From Blautia sp. MSJ-19 (lineage in GTDB: Bacteria > Bacillota > Clostridia > Lachnospirales > Lachnospiraceae), in contig NZ_JAHLQA010000007.1 in NCBI RefSeq assembly GCF_018918125.1, forward strand, positions 62,001 through 126,000: DNA of 64,000 nt, given 5' to 3'. Shown piece after piece: positions 40,292 to 48,638 of this stretch. A program made the position numbers and the translations under genes. The notes under the pieces are model-generated. The model did no database searches and had not been told where the DNA came from. It was given only the letters and a program-made list of their open reading frames with translations. Within the stretch, counting starts at the first letter, position 1, and the number at the start of each line of letters is the position of its first letter.

Positions 40292-40990
40292 ATGAAAACA
40301 GTAATCATACACGGGCAGAACCATAAAGGAAATACATACATGATCGCGCATGAACTGGGTGAGAAAATCGGAGGAGAACTTAAGGAATTTTTTCTTCCCA
40401 AAGATTTTGATGAACCTTGTCGGGGATGCTGGACGTGTTTTAATAAAGATTTAACGCATTGCCCGCACTATAAAAAACTAAAACCTCTGGCTGACGCTAT
40501 GGATGAGGCTGATGTGGTAATTCTGGCAAGTCCTGTTTATGTGTATCATGCGACAGGGCAGATGATGGCTTTTCTTGATCATTTTGGTACAAGGTGGCTT
40601 GTGCACAGACCTGATGAACGTGCATTCAGGAAACAGGGAGTAGCTGTCGCGACAGCAGCTGGAGGCGGAATGAAAAGTACGGTAAAAGATATGTATCACA
40701 GTATGTTCTTCTGGGGTTATCCGAGAATCTATCGTTTGGGTGTGGCTGTTCGGGCCTCCAAACCAGATGAGATTCCGGAGAAAATCCAGCAGAAGATTCA
40801 CAGAGAAACAGATCACCTGGCTGCAAAGATAAAGAAAAATCATGGTTCATTTGCACCTACATTAAAAACAAGAGTATGGTTTATGATGATGCGCTGGATG
40901 CACAAAGTTTTCTGGAAATTTGAACCGGATTATTCATACTGGGAAGAGCACGGCTGGCATGACAGAAAACGTCCGTGGAAATCTTGCTAA
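40292..40990 (+). CDS. Flavodoxin-fold NAD(P)H-dependent oxidoreductase
   Basis: A 232-residue member of the FMN-reductase/flavodoxin-like family. KTVIIHGQNHKGNTYMIAHEL forms the FMN phosphate loop and ILASPVYVYHATGQMMAFLDH the flavin-side loop. EPCRGCWTCFNKDLTHCPHY is a Cys-rich insertion seen in iron-sulfur flavoprotein relatives. The C-terminal 70 residues are a basic helical extension (TRVWFMMMRWMHKVFWKFEP). ATG 40292 follows GGGGGGAGC; an earlier in-frame codon (40253) has no ribosome site. It sits between two nif-like units and could supply electrons, but it has its own terminator and may be unrelated. Confidence 0.8.
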   Translation: MKTVIIHGQNHKGNTYMIAHELGEKIGGELKEFFLPKDFDEPCRGCWTCFNKDLTHCPHYKKLKPLADAMDEADVVILASPVYVYHATGQMMAFLDHFGTRWLVHRPDERAFRKQGVAVATAAGGGMKSTVKDMYHSMFFWGYPRIYRLGVAVRASKPDEIPEKIQQKIHRETDHLAAKIKKNHGSFAPTLKTRVWFMMMRWMHKVFWKFEPDYSYWEEHGWHDRKRPWKSC

Positions 40991-41023
40991 ATGAACAAAA
41001 ATGCAGAATTATATATTATATAT

Positions 41024-41056
41024 GGTCTCTCTATTTTGATGGTAGAGAGACCTTTG
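41024..41056 (+). terminator. Terminator after flavodoxin-type gene
   Basis: GGTCTCTCTA pairs with TAGAGAGACC around TTTTGATGG and is followed by a T-rich run. Confidence 0.75.
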
Positions 41057-41125
41057 ATATTTTTAAATACTAATGGCAAAATTACTGTAAATGCAAAGTA
41101 ACAAGAGCGAATAGAGGGAGAAAGT

Positions 41126-41170
41126 GTCGAACGATTTTTCTTGAAATAAAGGTATGAAAGCTTATATAAT
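41126..41170 (+). promoter_or_regulatory. Second copy of shared promoter box, before broken Rpn copy
   Basis: GTCGAACGATTTTTC, then TTGAAA (41141-41146), 18 bases and TATAAT (41165-41170), as before the KilA-N gene. A third similar TTGAAG...TATAAT lies near 41270-41300. Confidence 0.55.
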
Positions 41171-41342
41171 ATCTATATTCACATATGAAACTGATCTGAA
41201 ATTCAAAAGGCAAATCAGCCTGAAATTCCCTAAAATTAAGAGATTTTCAAGAAGAATGTTGAAGTCTGAAAGCAGAACATATATAATATAATTATAGAAC
41301 AAAATGTAGTAAACATTCTTTGAGAAAAATTTATATCAGAAG

Positions 41343-41777
41343 ATTCATACAGGCGAATCTTTATCGGAGCAGGAACAAATGCAGTTTGTAATTCTGCCAT
41401 TGATCTACAAAGGCATAGAAGAAAAACAGAACTGCATCCAGCGATGTTTCGAAATGGGAAAAGAGATTGAAAGCAGAGAAATACAGACGTTTGTATTCAC
41501 CGGACTTCTGGTGTTTACAGATAAAGTGATCCGAAGAGAAGATTCAGAAAAAATCAGGAGGTGGTTCGAGATGACGAAGGTTGGACAGATCATAGAAGAA
41601 GAGAAACAGCAGGCGATTGCGGAAGTGTGGAGACAGGCAGATGAAGAAAAACAAGAGGCGATAAAAGAAAATGCAAGAGGAACTGCACAGAAGTTATTGA
41701 AATGTGGAATTTCCATAGACCAGATTCTACAGTGCATCGATGGACTGACCAGAGGGGAACTTGAAGAGATGAAATAA
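41343..41777 (+). pseudogene. Truncated Rpn-family fragment, copy 2
   Basis: From IHTGESLSEQEQMQFVIL onward this is nearly identical to copy 1 (39.5-40.1 kb): CFEMGKEIESREIQTFVFTG and CGISIDQILQCIDGLTRGEL. Everything before it, including the nuclease core, is missing. The two copies differ by scattered point changes and a short indel in the coiled coil. Upstream (41057-41342) holds two promoter-like boxes and no gene. Confidence 0.6.
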
Positions 41778-41836
41778 AATTCAAATAACCAAAGTAACCC
41801 TTGCGGAAAATATATGGCAAAACGAATGTGTTAGCG

Positions 41837-41866
41837 TTGACTGACAACTTGTGTATGAGATATAAT
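41837..41866 (+). promoter_or_regulatory. Promoter of nif-like unit 2 / hyp genes
   Basis: TTGACT (41837-41842) and TATAAT (41861-41866) are 18 bases apart, in the same TGTTAGCRTTGACT context as the promoter at 36999. Confidence 0.65.
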
Positions 41867-41948
41867 AAATTCTAACAGCAGACAGGATGATTTGATCTAC
41901 CTGAATGCAACTACACAGACACGTTCAAATTTTATAAATACTAAAGAA

Positions 41949-42221
41949 CAGACTCTGATGGCGAGGAAACATATGTATAGGGGTTACTTGTTCACAAGTA
42001 GTAACCCGCGAGGCGTTTTGCCATGAATATGGCAAAATCCCGAGACATACAGGGCAAAATCCCATCACCGAAGGTGATTTGGAATGGATTTTGACCAAGT
42101 TACTGTGAACGGAGTGAACAGTAACTTATAGGACCGGGTAGGTCACTGCAGATCCGAGCAGGAATAGTTGTTGGCATGAATTTACAGGACTTCTCTACCC
42201 TGATGGGCGAGGAGTCTTTTT
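41949..42221 (+). promoter_or_regulatory. Candidate riboswitch/attenuator leader 2
   Basis: It shares with leader 1 the blocks GACTCTGATGGCGAGGAAA (41951), ATCCGAGCAGGAATAGTTG (42152), TTTACAGGACTTCTCTACCC (42181) and a terminator stem GACTTCTC/GAGGAGTC with TTTTT just before the gene. Between the first two blocks sits copy C of the dispersed element, as an expanded internal arm. It controls, in cis, the NifK-like gene and probably the hyp genes. Confidence 0.6.
41983..42126 (+). repeat. Dispersed structured element, copy C
   Basis: Same fold as copies A and B. The central stem is AAAATCC/GGATTTT where A has AAAATGC/GCATTTT, a compensatory change. The last hairpin AGTTACTGT/ACAGTAACT is perfect. 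Confidence 0.8.
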
Positions 42222-42240
42222 GTGTATAAGGGGGAAAATA

Positions 42241-43284
42241 ATGAGAGGACTACGGAAATACCTGACGCCATTCGCACCGGACCAGTCAGGTGCAGTATCG
42301 GTACTTTTTGAACTGGGAGGTATTGTGGTGATCTGCGATGCCGGGGGATGTACCGGCAATGTATGCGGATTTGATGAGCCACGTTGGTTTGAACAGAAGA
42401 GTGCAATTTTCAGCGCCGGACTTCGAGATATGGATGCGATCCTTGGACGTGATGACCGTCTGGTGGAGAAGCTTGCAGATACGGCACAGAAGGTGGATGC
42501 AACGTTCGCGGCAGTGATCGGAACTCCGGTTCCGGCGGTGATTGCAACGGATTATCTGGCATTGAAACGTATGAGCGAGAAGAAGATAAATCTGCCGATC
42601 CTGACCGTTGATACAGATGGAATGGAACTTTATGACAAAGGTGAGGAGAAAGCTTTTGTGGAGCTTTTTAAAACTTTTGCGACAGAAAAATATCCAGTGG
42701 AAGAACGCAGGATTGCTATCCTCGGGATGACTCCGCAGGATGTCAGCGACCTTGACGCGGCGGAAAAAATACGTGCTCTGTATTACCAGAAATATGACCA
42801 GCGGGCGATCTGTTACTGCATGGGAGACGGGCTGGAAGAAGTAAAAAAAGCTTCCTCAGCGAGCAGAAATATCGTGGTTTCTCCGGCGGCACTTATGGCG
42901 GCAAAATATCTGGAAAAAACATTCGGAACGCCATATGAAATGCATTATCCGCTGGTAGAGGAACTGATTCCGGATATAGATTATACCGGCAAAAGAGTTC
43001 TTGTCGTACACCAGCAGGTAATTGCAGATTCCATCCGTAGAGAATTGTTAAAAAAGGGTGCAGAAACCGTCCAGACAGCAGGGTGGTTTATGATGAAAAA
43101 AGAACTTCTGGCGGACGGAGATGTTCTTCTTCGGGACGAAGATGACTACATAGAACTGGTACAAAATGGAGAATATGACATCATTTTTGCAGACGGATGT
43201 ATGGAGCGTATGACACCGGAATTTAAAGGAATATTTGTAAATACAAGGCACTTTGCAGTATCAGGGAAACTGATCGGGAAGTAA
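42241..43284 (+). CDS. Nitrogenase component-1-like subunit, NifK-like (set 1)
   Basis: A 347-residue component-1 protein lacking a long N-terminus. It starts FAPDQSGAVSVLFELGGIVV followed by ICDAGGCTGNVCGFDEPRW, with Cys32, Cys37 and Cys42 in the place where NifK keeps P-cluster ligands. Three Rossmann-like units follow. ATG 42241 has AGGGGG upstream. It is the likely partner of the NifD-like protein at 38063, although encoded in a separate unit. It is followed after 81 bases by hypF; that gap contains a CTGCTGTATC/GATATAGCAG hairpin but no T run, so read-through is likely. Similar proteins in Clostridia have no known function. Confidence 0.82.
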   Translation: MRGLRKYLTPFAPDQSGAVSVLFELGGIVVICDAGGCTGNVCGFDEPRWFEQKSAIFSAGLRDMDAILGRDDRLVEKLADTAQKVDATFAAVIGTPVPAVIATDYLALKRMSEKKINLPILTVDTDGMELYDKGEEKAFVELFKTFATEKYPVEERRIAILGMTPQDVSDLDAAEKIRALYYQKYDQRAICYCMGDGLEEVKKASSASRNIVVSPAALMAAKYLEKTFGTPYEMHYPLVEELIPDIDYTGKRVLVVHQQVIADSIRRELLKKGAETVQTAGWFMMKKELLADGDVLLRDEDDYIELVQNGEYDIIFADGCMERMTPEFKGIFVNTRHFAVSGKLIGK

Positions 43285-43365
43285 AGTCAGCTGATCACGA
43301 GCAGACAAGCATAAATAAAAAATCCTGCTGTATCTATGGAGTGATATAGCAGACTGGAGAAGAGT

Positions 43366-45828
43366 ATGAGTGAAGAAATCACCAGACAGATCCGCGTTTA
43401 CGGAATCGTACAGGGGGTAGGATTCCGACCAACTGTCAGCCGTCATGCGGCCACGCGGGGCATTCGTGGAAATGTCTGTAACAAGGGACCTTATGTGGAA
43501 ATTTATGCACAGGGATCAGAGGAAGCGGTCAGAGGATTTATCTCAGATATCCAGAACCGGCCGCCGAAACGTGCAGCAATCCTCAAGGTAAATGTCGAAA
43601 ATGTAGAGCATCCGGAAGCGTATACACAGTTTGATATCATCGAAAGTGAGAAGACAAAAGGAGAGATTTTTGTCTCACCGGACATCGCGATCTGCGATGA
43701 ATGCAGGGCGGAAATGTTTGATTCCAGGAACCGGAGATACCTGCATCCGTTCATCAATTGTACCTGCTGTGGACCGAGACTGACGATCCTGGATTCGCTT
43801 CCTTATGACAGAGAACGGACCAGTATGAAAGAGTTTCCAATGTGCCCGGACTGTGCGAAAGAATACCATGATCCGGCGACCAGAAGATACGATGCACAGC
43901 CGGTCTGCTGCAATGAATGTGGTCCGGAAGTATACCTGATCGGCAGAGAAGAAAGAGGCAGAGCTGCGATCACTTATGCGAGAAAAACAATCGCAGAGGG
44001 CGGCATTGCTGCGATCAAAGGCATCGGAGGATTCCATCTCTGCTGTGATGCTTCAAATGAGGCAGCAGTCAGCCGTCTGCGTGAGCTCAAACATCGTCCA
44101 ATGAAGCCATTTGCAGTGATGGCAAAAGATCTCGAAGCAGTCAGAAAAGAATGCAAAATAAGCGAAGAACAGGTCAGAATCCTTGACGGACATCAGAAAC
44201 CTATACTGCTTCTGGATAAGAAAAAAGAGGCTGCGATCCTCTGTCCATCCGTGGCACCGGGCAACCCCAAAATTGGAGTGATGCTGCCATATGCACCGGT
44301 ACAGCTTCTGATTTTTACTTATGATGACGGAATCGAAATGCCGGAATTTCTGGTAATGACCAGTGGAAATACATCCGGCGCACCGATCTGTCGTGACGAT
44401 CAGGAAGCAGAGGCAGAACTGTCTGGATTCTGCGACTGTATGCTGTCCCATGACCGCAAGATACGTATCCGGGCAGATGATTCTGTAATGGATTTTTATG
44501 AGGATAAACCATATATGATCCGCCGCTCCAGAGGTTATGCACCACTTCCGTTTATGGTTTCCACACCGTATCGGGGACAGGTACTTGCAATCGGTGGAGA
44601 ACTCAAAAATTCTTTCTGCATTGGTGTGGATAACCGTTTTTATCCGTCCCCATATGTGGGGGACCTGGAAGATCTGCGCACAGTAAAAGCACTTCGTGAG
44701 ACAGTCGGAAGACTGGAAACACTACTGGAAGTGGAGCCGGAGATCATATGCTGTGACATGCATCCGAAGTACAATTCCGTGATGGTTGCAGAAGAACTTG
44801 GATTACCGGTAGTGAAGGTACAGCACCATTATGCACACATTCTTTCCTGTATGGCAGAGAATGACTGTGCGGGTCAGGTGATCGGCGTATCTTTTGACGG
44901 AACCGGCTATGGAACGGACAGTACGATCTGGGGAGGAGAGATCCTTCTGTCAGATCTGAATGGATTCGAGAGAGTAGGAAGTGTCATGCCATTTCTGCAG
45001 ATCGGCGGAGATGCTTCTTCAAAAGAGGGATGGCGTATCGCAGTTTCTCTGATCTATGGAATGACAGGTGACAGGGAAAAAGCATCTGAAATTATAGAGA
45101 AATTAGGACTTTGTACGAAGCAGGAAGCAAACGTACAGTTTACCATGGCAGACCGGAAGATCAATGCCGTTATGTCAACCAGTGCAGGCCGTTTGTTTGA
45201 CGGGGTGAGCGCGATACTTGGAATTCGCAGGAAGTCCACATTTGAGGGTGAGGCTTCCATGGCACTGGAATTTGCTGCGGAAGAGTATCGGGATGCAATG
45301 CTTGAAAAGAAAAAACAGCAAATTTTGGAACGTGAAAAATATAGTTTCCATAAAGTGAATACAGATGCTCTCGTTGAAAATAAAAATCAGCCAGATATAG
45401 AAGATGAAAGGTATCTGAAACAGACTGAGGACAGAATAATTTTTAACAATAAACGAAGGACTTTGGAAAGTGATCGATTACTTCTCAACACAGAATCTTT
45501 GATAAAAGAAATTTTGAACAGCCGGTTGAATGGTGAAGATTCTGGCAGTCTGGCATATTTTTTCCATCAGGAACTTGCCCGTCAGATCACGACAACCTGT
45601 GTGAAGATCAGAGAGCAGAGTGGCTGTAATAAAGCGGCTTTAAGCGGTGGCGTTTTTCAGAACCGGCTGCTTCTGGAACTGACCGATCATATGTTGAAAC
45701 AGCAGGGATTTGAAGTGTTGAAACATCAGCTTGTGCCGCCAAATGACGGTGGAATCGCACTTGGACAGGCAGTATATGCGATGGCATATCTTGAAAGAAA
45801 TAAAAGGGGGACATTACCATGTGTGTAG
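43366..45828 (+). CDS. hypF: Carbamoyltransferase HypF
   Basis: Makes the cyanide precursor: activates carbamoyl phosphate with ATP and hands the carbamoyl group to the HypE cysteine. Domains in order: acylphosphatase (about 8-95, GIVQGVGFRPTV), two zinc fingers (CDECRAEMF...CTCC, CPDCAKEYH...CNECGP), YrdC-like (about 195-385) and Kae1-like (about 400-810, with VQHHYAHI and VSFDGTGYGTDSTIWGGE). At 820 residues it is longer than the E. coli protein (750). The extra part is a charged AT-rich segment near residues 645-725. It overlaps hypC by ten bases. Confidence 0.96.
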   Translation: MSEEITRQIRVYGIVQGVGFRPTVSRHAATRGIRGNVCNKGPYVEIYAQGSEEAVRGFISDIQNRPPKRAAILKVNVENVEHPEAYTQFDIIESEKTKGEIFVSPDIAICDECRAEMFDSRNRRYLHPFINCTCCGPRLTILDSLPYDRERTSMKEFPMCPDCAKEYHDPATRRYDAQPVCCNECGPEVYLIGREERGRAAITYARKTIAEGGIAAIKGIGGFHLCCDASNEAAVSRLRELKHRPMKPFAVMAKDLEAVRKECKISEEQVRILDGHQKPILLLDKKKEAAILCPSVAPGNPKIGVMLPYAPVQLLIFTYDDGIEMPEFLVMTSGNTSGAPICRDDQEAEAELSGFCDCMLSHDRKIRIRADDSVMDFYEDKPYMIRRSRGYAPLPFMVSTPYRGQVLAIGGELKNSFCIGVDNRFYPSPYVGDLEDLRTVKALRETVGRLETLLEVEPEIICCDMHPKYNSVMVAEELGLPVVKVQHHYAHILSCMAENDCAGQVIGVSFDGTGYGTDSTIWGGEILLSDLNGFERVGSVMPFLQIGGDASSKEGWRIAVSLIYGMTGDREKASEIIEKLGLCTKQEANVQFTMADRKINAVMSTSAGRLFDGVSAILGIRRKSTFEGEASMALEFAAEEYRDAMLEKKKQQILEREKYSFHKVNTDALVENKNQPDIEDERYLKQTEDRIIFNNKRRTLESDRLLLNTESLIKEILNSRLNGEDSGSLAYFFHQELARQITTTCVKIREQSGCNKAALSGGVFQNRLLLELTDHMLKQQGFEVLKHQLVPPNDGGIALGQAVYAMAYLERNKRGTLPCV

Positions 45829-46028
45829 GTTTATCAGCAAAAGTAGTAAAAATCAGTGAAGGAACAGCAGTTGTAGATGCTGGCGGAGCCAAAAGAAAAG
45901 TTTCCGCACAGCTTCTGGAAGACCTGGAACCGGGCGATTATGTGATGGTCCATGCAGGTGTTGCAATCGCAAAGATCACTGATGAAGATGATGACGAAAC
46001 AGATCAGTTAATGGAGGAACTGCTGTAA
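45819..46028 (+). CDS. hypC: Hydrogenase maturation chaperone HypC
   Basis: A 69-residue OB-fold chaperone. The essential Cys2 is present in MCVGLSAKVV, which with HypD holds the Fe(CN)2CO group. Beta-barrel segments GTAVVDAGGAKRKVSAQLL and PGDYVMVHAGVAIAKI follow, then an acidic tail. In [NiFe] systems HypC passes the iron group to the large subunit; no such subunit is encoded in this window. It overlaps hypF and shares a base with hypD (TAATG). Confidence 0.95.
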   Translation: MCVGLSAKVVKISEGTAVVDAGGAKRKVSAQLLEDLEPGDYVMVHAGVAIAKITDEDDDETDQLMEELL

Positions 46029-47095
46029 TGGGAGAAGAGAAAAAAAGAACTGCCCGCGAGATCATAGAGAACTACGACGGACCGGCAGTACGTATCATGG
46101 AAGTCTGTGGAACGCATACACATGAGATCTTCCGGCTGGGAATCCGCAAACTTCTGCCGCCGCAGGTAGAACTGATCTCCGGCCCGGGATGTCCGGTCTG
46201 TGTGACACCGGTTGGATTTATTGATGAGGCAGTGTGGCTGGCACTGGAAAAAAATGTAACGATCTGTACCTTCGGAGATCTGGTACGGGTGCCGGGAACG
46301 AAGATGAGCCTTGCAGGAGCGAGAGAAAAAGGCGCAAAGATCCGTATCGTTTACTCCCCGGCAGATGCAGAAAAATATGCACTGGAACATCTGGAAGAAC
46401 AGGTTGTATTCCTGTCTGTCGGATTTGAAACCACAACACCGGCAGAATGTCTTTCTGTAAAACAGGCGAAAAAAGACGAACTTTCCAATTATTCTCTGCT
46501 GATGGCAAACAAGGCCATGCCGCAGGCATATGAGGCACTAAAAGGAAGCGCAGATGTTTTTCTGTATCCGGGACATGTCAATGCGATCACAGGAACAGAA
46601 CTCTGCGAACATCTGACAGAAGAAGGAGTCAGTGGCGTTGTTGCCGGATTTACTGCGAAAGAACTTCTCACAGCACTTGCAGTTTCCCTGGTGAAATTCC
46701 AGGAAGGAAAACCGTTCTTTGTAAACTGCTATCCAAGAGTCGTGAAACCGGAAGGAAGCCGCGAAGCACAGCAGCTCACCGAAGAAATGACAGAAGCCTG
46801 TGACAGTGAGTGGAGAGGGCTTGGTGTGATTCCGAGATCAGGTGTCTGTCTTAAAAAAGAGTGGAGCGATTTTGACGCAAGAAAGAAATACAATATTCCA
46901 CCGATCCAGGGTAAAGCAAACCCGGCATGCAGATGCGGCGATGTCCTGCAGGGCAAATGTAAACCATCCGACTGCAAAGTGTTCGGCAAAGTCTGCACCC
47001 CGCAGCACCCGGTAGGTGCATGCATGGTTTCAAATGAAGGTGCATGTTCAGCTTATTACGCGTATGGAGATAATACCAGTGCTACCAGGGGTTAA
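46028..47095 (+). CDS. hypD: Hydrogenase maturation protein HypD
   Basis: Iron-sulfur scaffold on which Fe(CN)2CO is assembled, 355 residues. Signatures MEVCGTHTHEIFRLGIRKLL, GPGCPVCVTP and PGHVNAITG are present. The C-terminal [4Fe-4S] domain has CRCGDVLQGKCKPSDCKVFG and CTPQHPVGACMVSNEGACSAYY. All the usual cysteines are visible. It is directly coupled to hypC. Confidence 0.96.
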   Translation: MGEEKKRTAREIIENYDGPAVRIMEVCGTHTHEIFRLGIRKLLPPQVELISGPGCPVCVTPVGFIDEAVWLALEKNVTICTFGDLVRVPGTKMSLAGAREKGAKIRIVYSPADAEKYALEHLEEQVVFLSVGFETTTPAECLSVKQAKKDELSNYSLLMANKAMPQAYEALKGSADVFLYPGHVNAITGTELCEHLTEEGVSGVVAGFTAKELLTALAVSLVKFQEGKPFFVNCYPRVVKPEGSREAQQLTEEMTEACDSEWRGLGVIPRSGVCLKKEWSDFDARKKYNIPPIQGKANPACRCGDVLQGKCKPSDCKVFGKVCTPQHPVGACMVSNEGACSAYYAYGDNTSATRG

Positions 47096-47156
47096 AGTTC
47101 CAAATGCTGAGCATGTTTACAGGTATGATAATGTTAAGAGAAAAGAGGACAATCCT

Positions 47157-48173
47157 ATGAGCAGTTTAAAAGATAAAACAGTAACAATGGCGCACGGCGC
47201 AGGCGGCCGCCAGACTTCAGAACTGATCGACCAGATCTTTGCTGCACACTTTGCCAACCCGGATCTGACAGCAGATGATGCGGCAGTCCTGACACCACCG
47301 GCAGGAAAAATGGCAGTTTCCACAGACGGATTTATCGTCTCACCGGCATTCTTCCCGGGCGGAAATATCGGCAAACTTTCCATCTGCGGTACGGTCAATG
47401 ACCTCGCATGTATGGGTGCAAAACCTCTGTACCTGACCTGTGCATTTGTCATCGAAGAAGGCTTCCCGATGGAAAAACTGGAAGAAATCGCCTCCGCAAT
47501 GGAAAAAACAGCCGCAGAAGCAGGCGTACATATCGTGTCCGGTGATACAAAAGTTGCAGGCAAAGGACAGGTTGATGGTGTCTTTATTACGACAACCGGA
47601 ATGGGACAGATCGAGGATGGTGTAAAAGTTGGCGGAACCCTCGCACAGCCGGGAGATGCGATCATTGTGACTGGAGATGTCGGAAGACATGGATGTACGA
47701 TCCTTCTGGCGAGAGAAGATTTTGGAATCGAGGCAGATGTCACAAGCGATTGTGCTCCGCTCTGGAAAACAGTAGAAGCTGTCATGAATACTACCCACGA
47801 TCTCCATGTGATCCGCGATGCCACAAGAGGCGGTGTCGGAACCGTTCTTTATGAGATCGCAGGACAGAGCAACGTTGGAATCCGCCTTGATGCAGCCTCT
47901 GTGCCGGTAGCACCGGAAGTCAGGGGAGTCTGCGGCATGCTTGGACTTGAACCACTCTATCTGGCATGTGAGGGGCGGATGGTCATCATGGCACCGAAGG
48001 ATGAAGCGGAGAAAATCGTGGAAACCCTCCGGCAGTGTCCGTATTCTAAAGATGCCGCTATTATTGGGGAAGTTACTGCGGACCAGCCGGGTAAGGTTGT
48101 TATGACGACTGAGATTGGAACGCAGGCGTTGTTGCCGCAGCCAGGTGGAGAACTGTTGCCGAGGATTTGTTGA
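47157..48173 (+). CDS. hypE: Hydrogenase maturation dehydratase HypE
   Basis: Dehydrates the carbamoylated C-terminal cysteine to a thiocyanate, the donor of CN to HypCD; 338 residues. It starts VTMAHGAGGRQTSELIDQIF, has VSGDTKVAGKG and DATRGGVGTVLYEIAG, and ends in the required PRIC with Cys as last residue. The ATG at 47157 follows AGAGGAC; upstream codons overlap hypD. Last gene of the hyp group. Its C-terminus is complete, so the F-C-D-E set should be active. Confidence 0.96.
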   Translation: MSSLKDKTVTMAHGAGGRQTSELIDQIFAAHFANPDLTADDAAVLTPPAGKMAVSTDGFIVSPAFFPGGNIGKLSICGTVNDLACMGAKPLYLTCAFVIEEGFPMEKLEEIASAMEKTAAEAGVHIVSGDTKVAGKGQVDGVFITTTGMGQIEDGVKVGGTLAQPGDAIIVTGDVGRHGCTILLAREDFGIEADVTSDCAPLWKTVEAVMNTTHDLHVIRDATRGGVGTVLYEIAGQSNVGIRLDAASVPVAPEVRGVCGMLGLEPLYLACEGRMVIMAPKDEAEKIVETLRQCPYSKDAAIIGEVTADQPGKVVMTTEIGTQALLPQPGGELLPRIC

Positions 48174-48432
48174 GTCAAGATTTCAAAGCCCGATAGATTT
48201 GCATGCATAATCGGAAGGAATGTGAGAATTGCAAAGCAATCACGAACCTGCACTGAGATAGAAAAACAGGGAGATATTTTTAAGAAACTTGAAATTTACA
48301 TTTTATAAAAAATGGGTAGCAGGTTTGAGTAAGATATTTTTCAAATAGAATCAGAGAAATATATTAAAAATTAGTAAGCATTTTATAGAACTTAGAAATA
48401 GAGTTATTGATGAATCCGACACTGCACTGAGA

Positions 48433-48620
48433 AAACAGGATTGAACTGACGGCAAACGGAGATTTCGTCGAGAGTTATGTGCTAGCTGCTGTCACCGAAC
48501 GCACTGTCTGAGGCGAAGCCGAGTTTGCGTGAATGACAGCAAATAAGCGCACGTAACGAACAGAAATCGCAGTGTGTCAGGAAAACTGTTTGGCTCAGGC
48601 AGTGGAGACATACACACATT
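48433..48620 (+). promoter_or_regulatory. Candidate leader RNA 3 before regulator/nif-like set 2
   Basis: It shares CTGACGGCAA (48446) exactly with leader 1, then GGAGATTTCGTCGAGAG resembling GGAAATCTCCGAGCGG, and later CAGGA (48578) and GTGGAG (48602) at nearly the spacing seen in leader 1. A long hairpin is inserted (GCTGTCA...TGACAGC, 48487-48540, flanked by GTTATGTGC/GCACGTAAC). No T run is visible, so control may be on translation. The rest of the 465-base gap (48174-48432) is AT-rich without a clear gene. Confidence 0.45.
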
Positions 48621-48638
48621 AACACAAGGAGGATCAAC

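Noticed and set aside
40292..40990. Flavodoxin-type gene as a certain part of the nif-like system
   Set aside because: It has its own terminator and is flanked by decayed accessory genes; the link is possible but unsupported.
37099..42221. Known riboswitch (molybdenum cofactor, cobalamin, fluoride, NiCo) in the leaders
   Set aside because: Some short words are similar but the ordered conserved cores of these classes are not there; kept as an unknown candidate.
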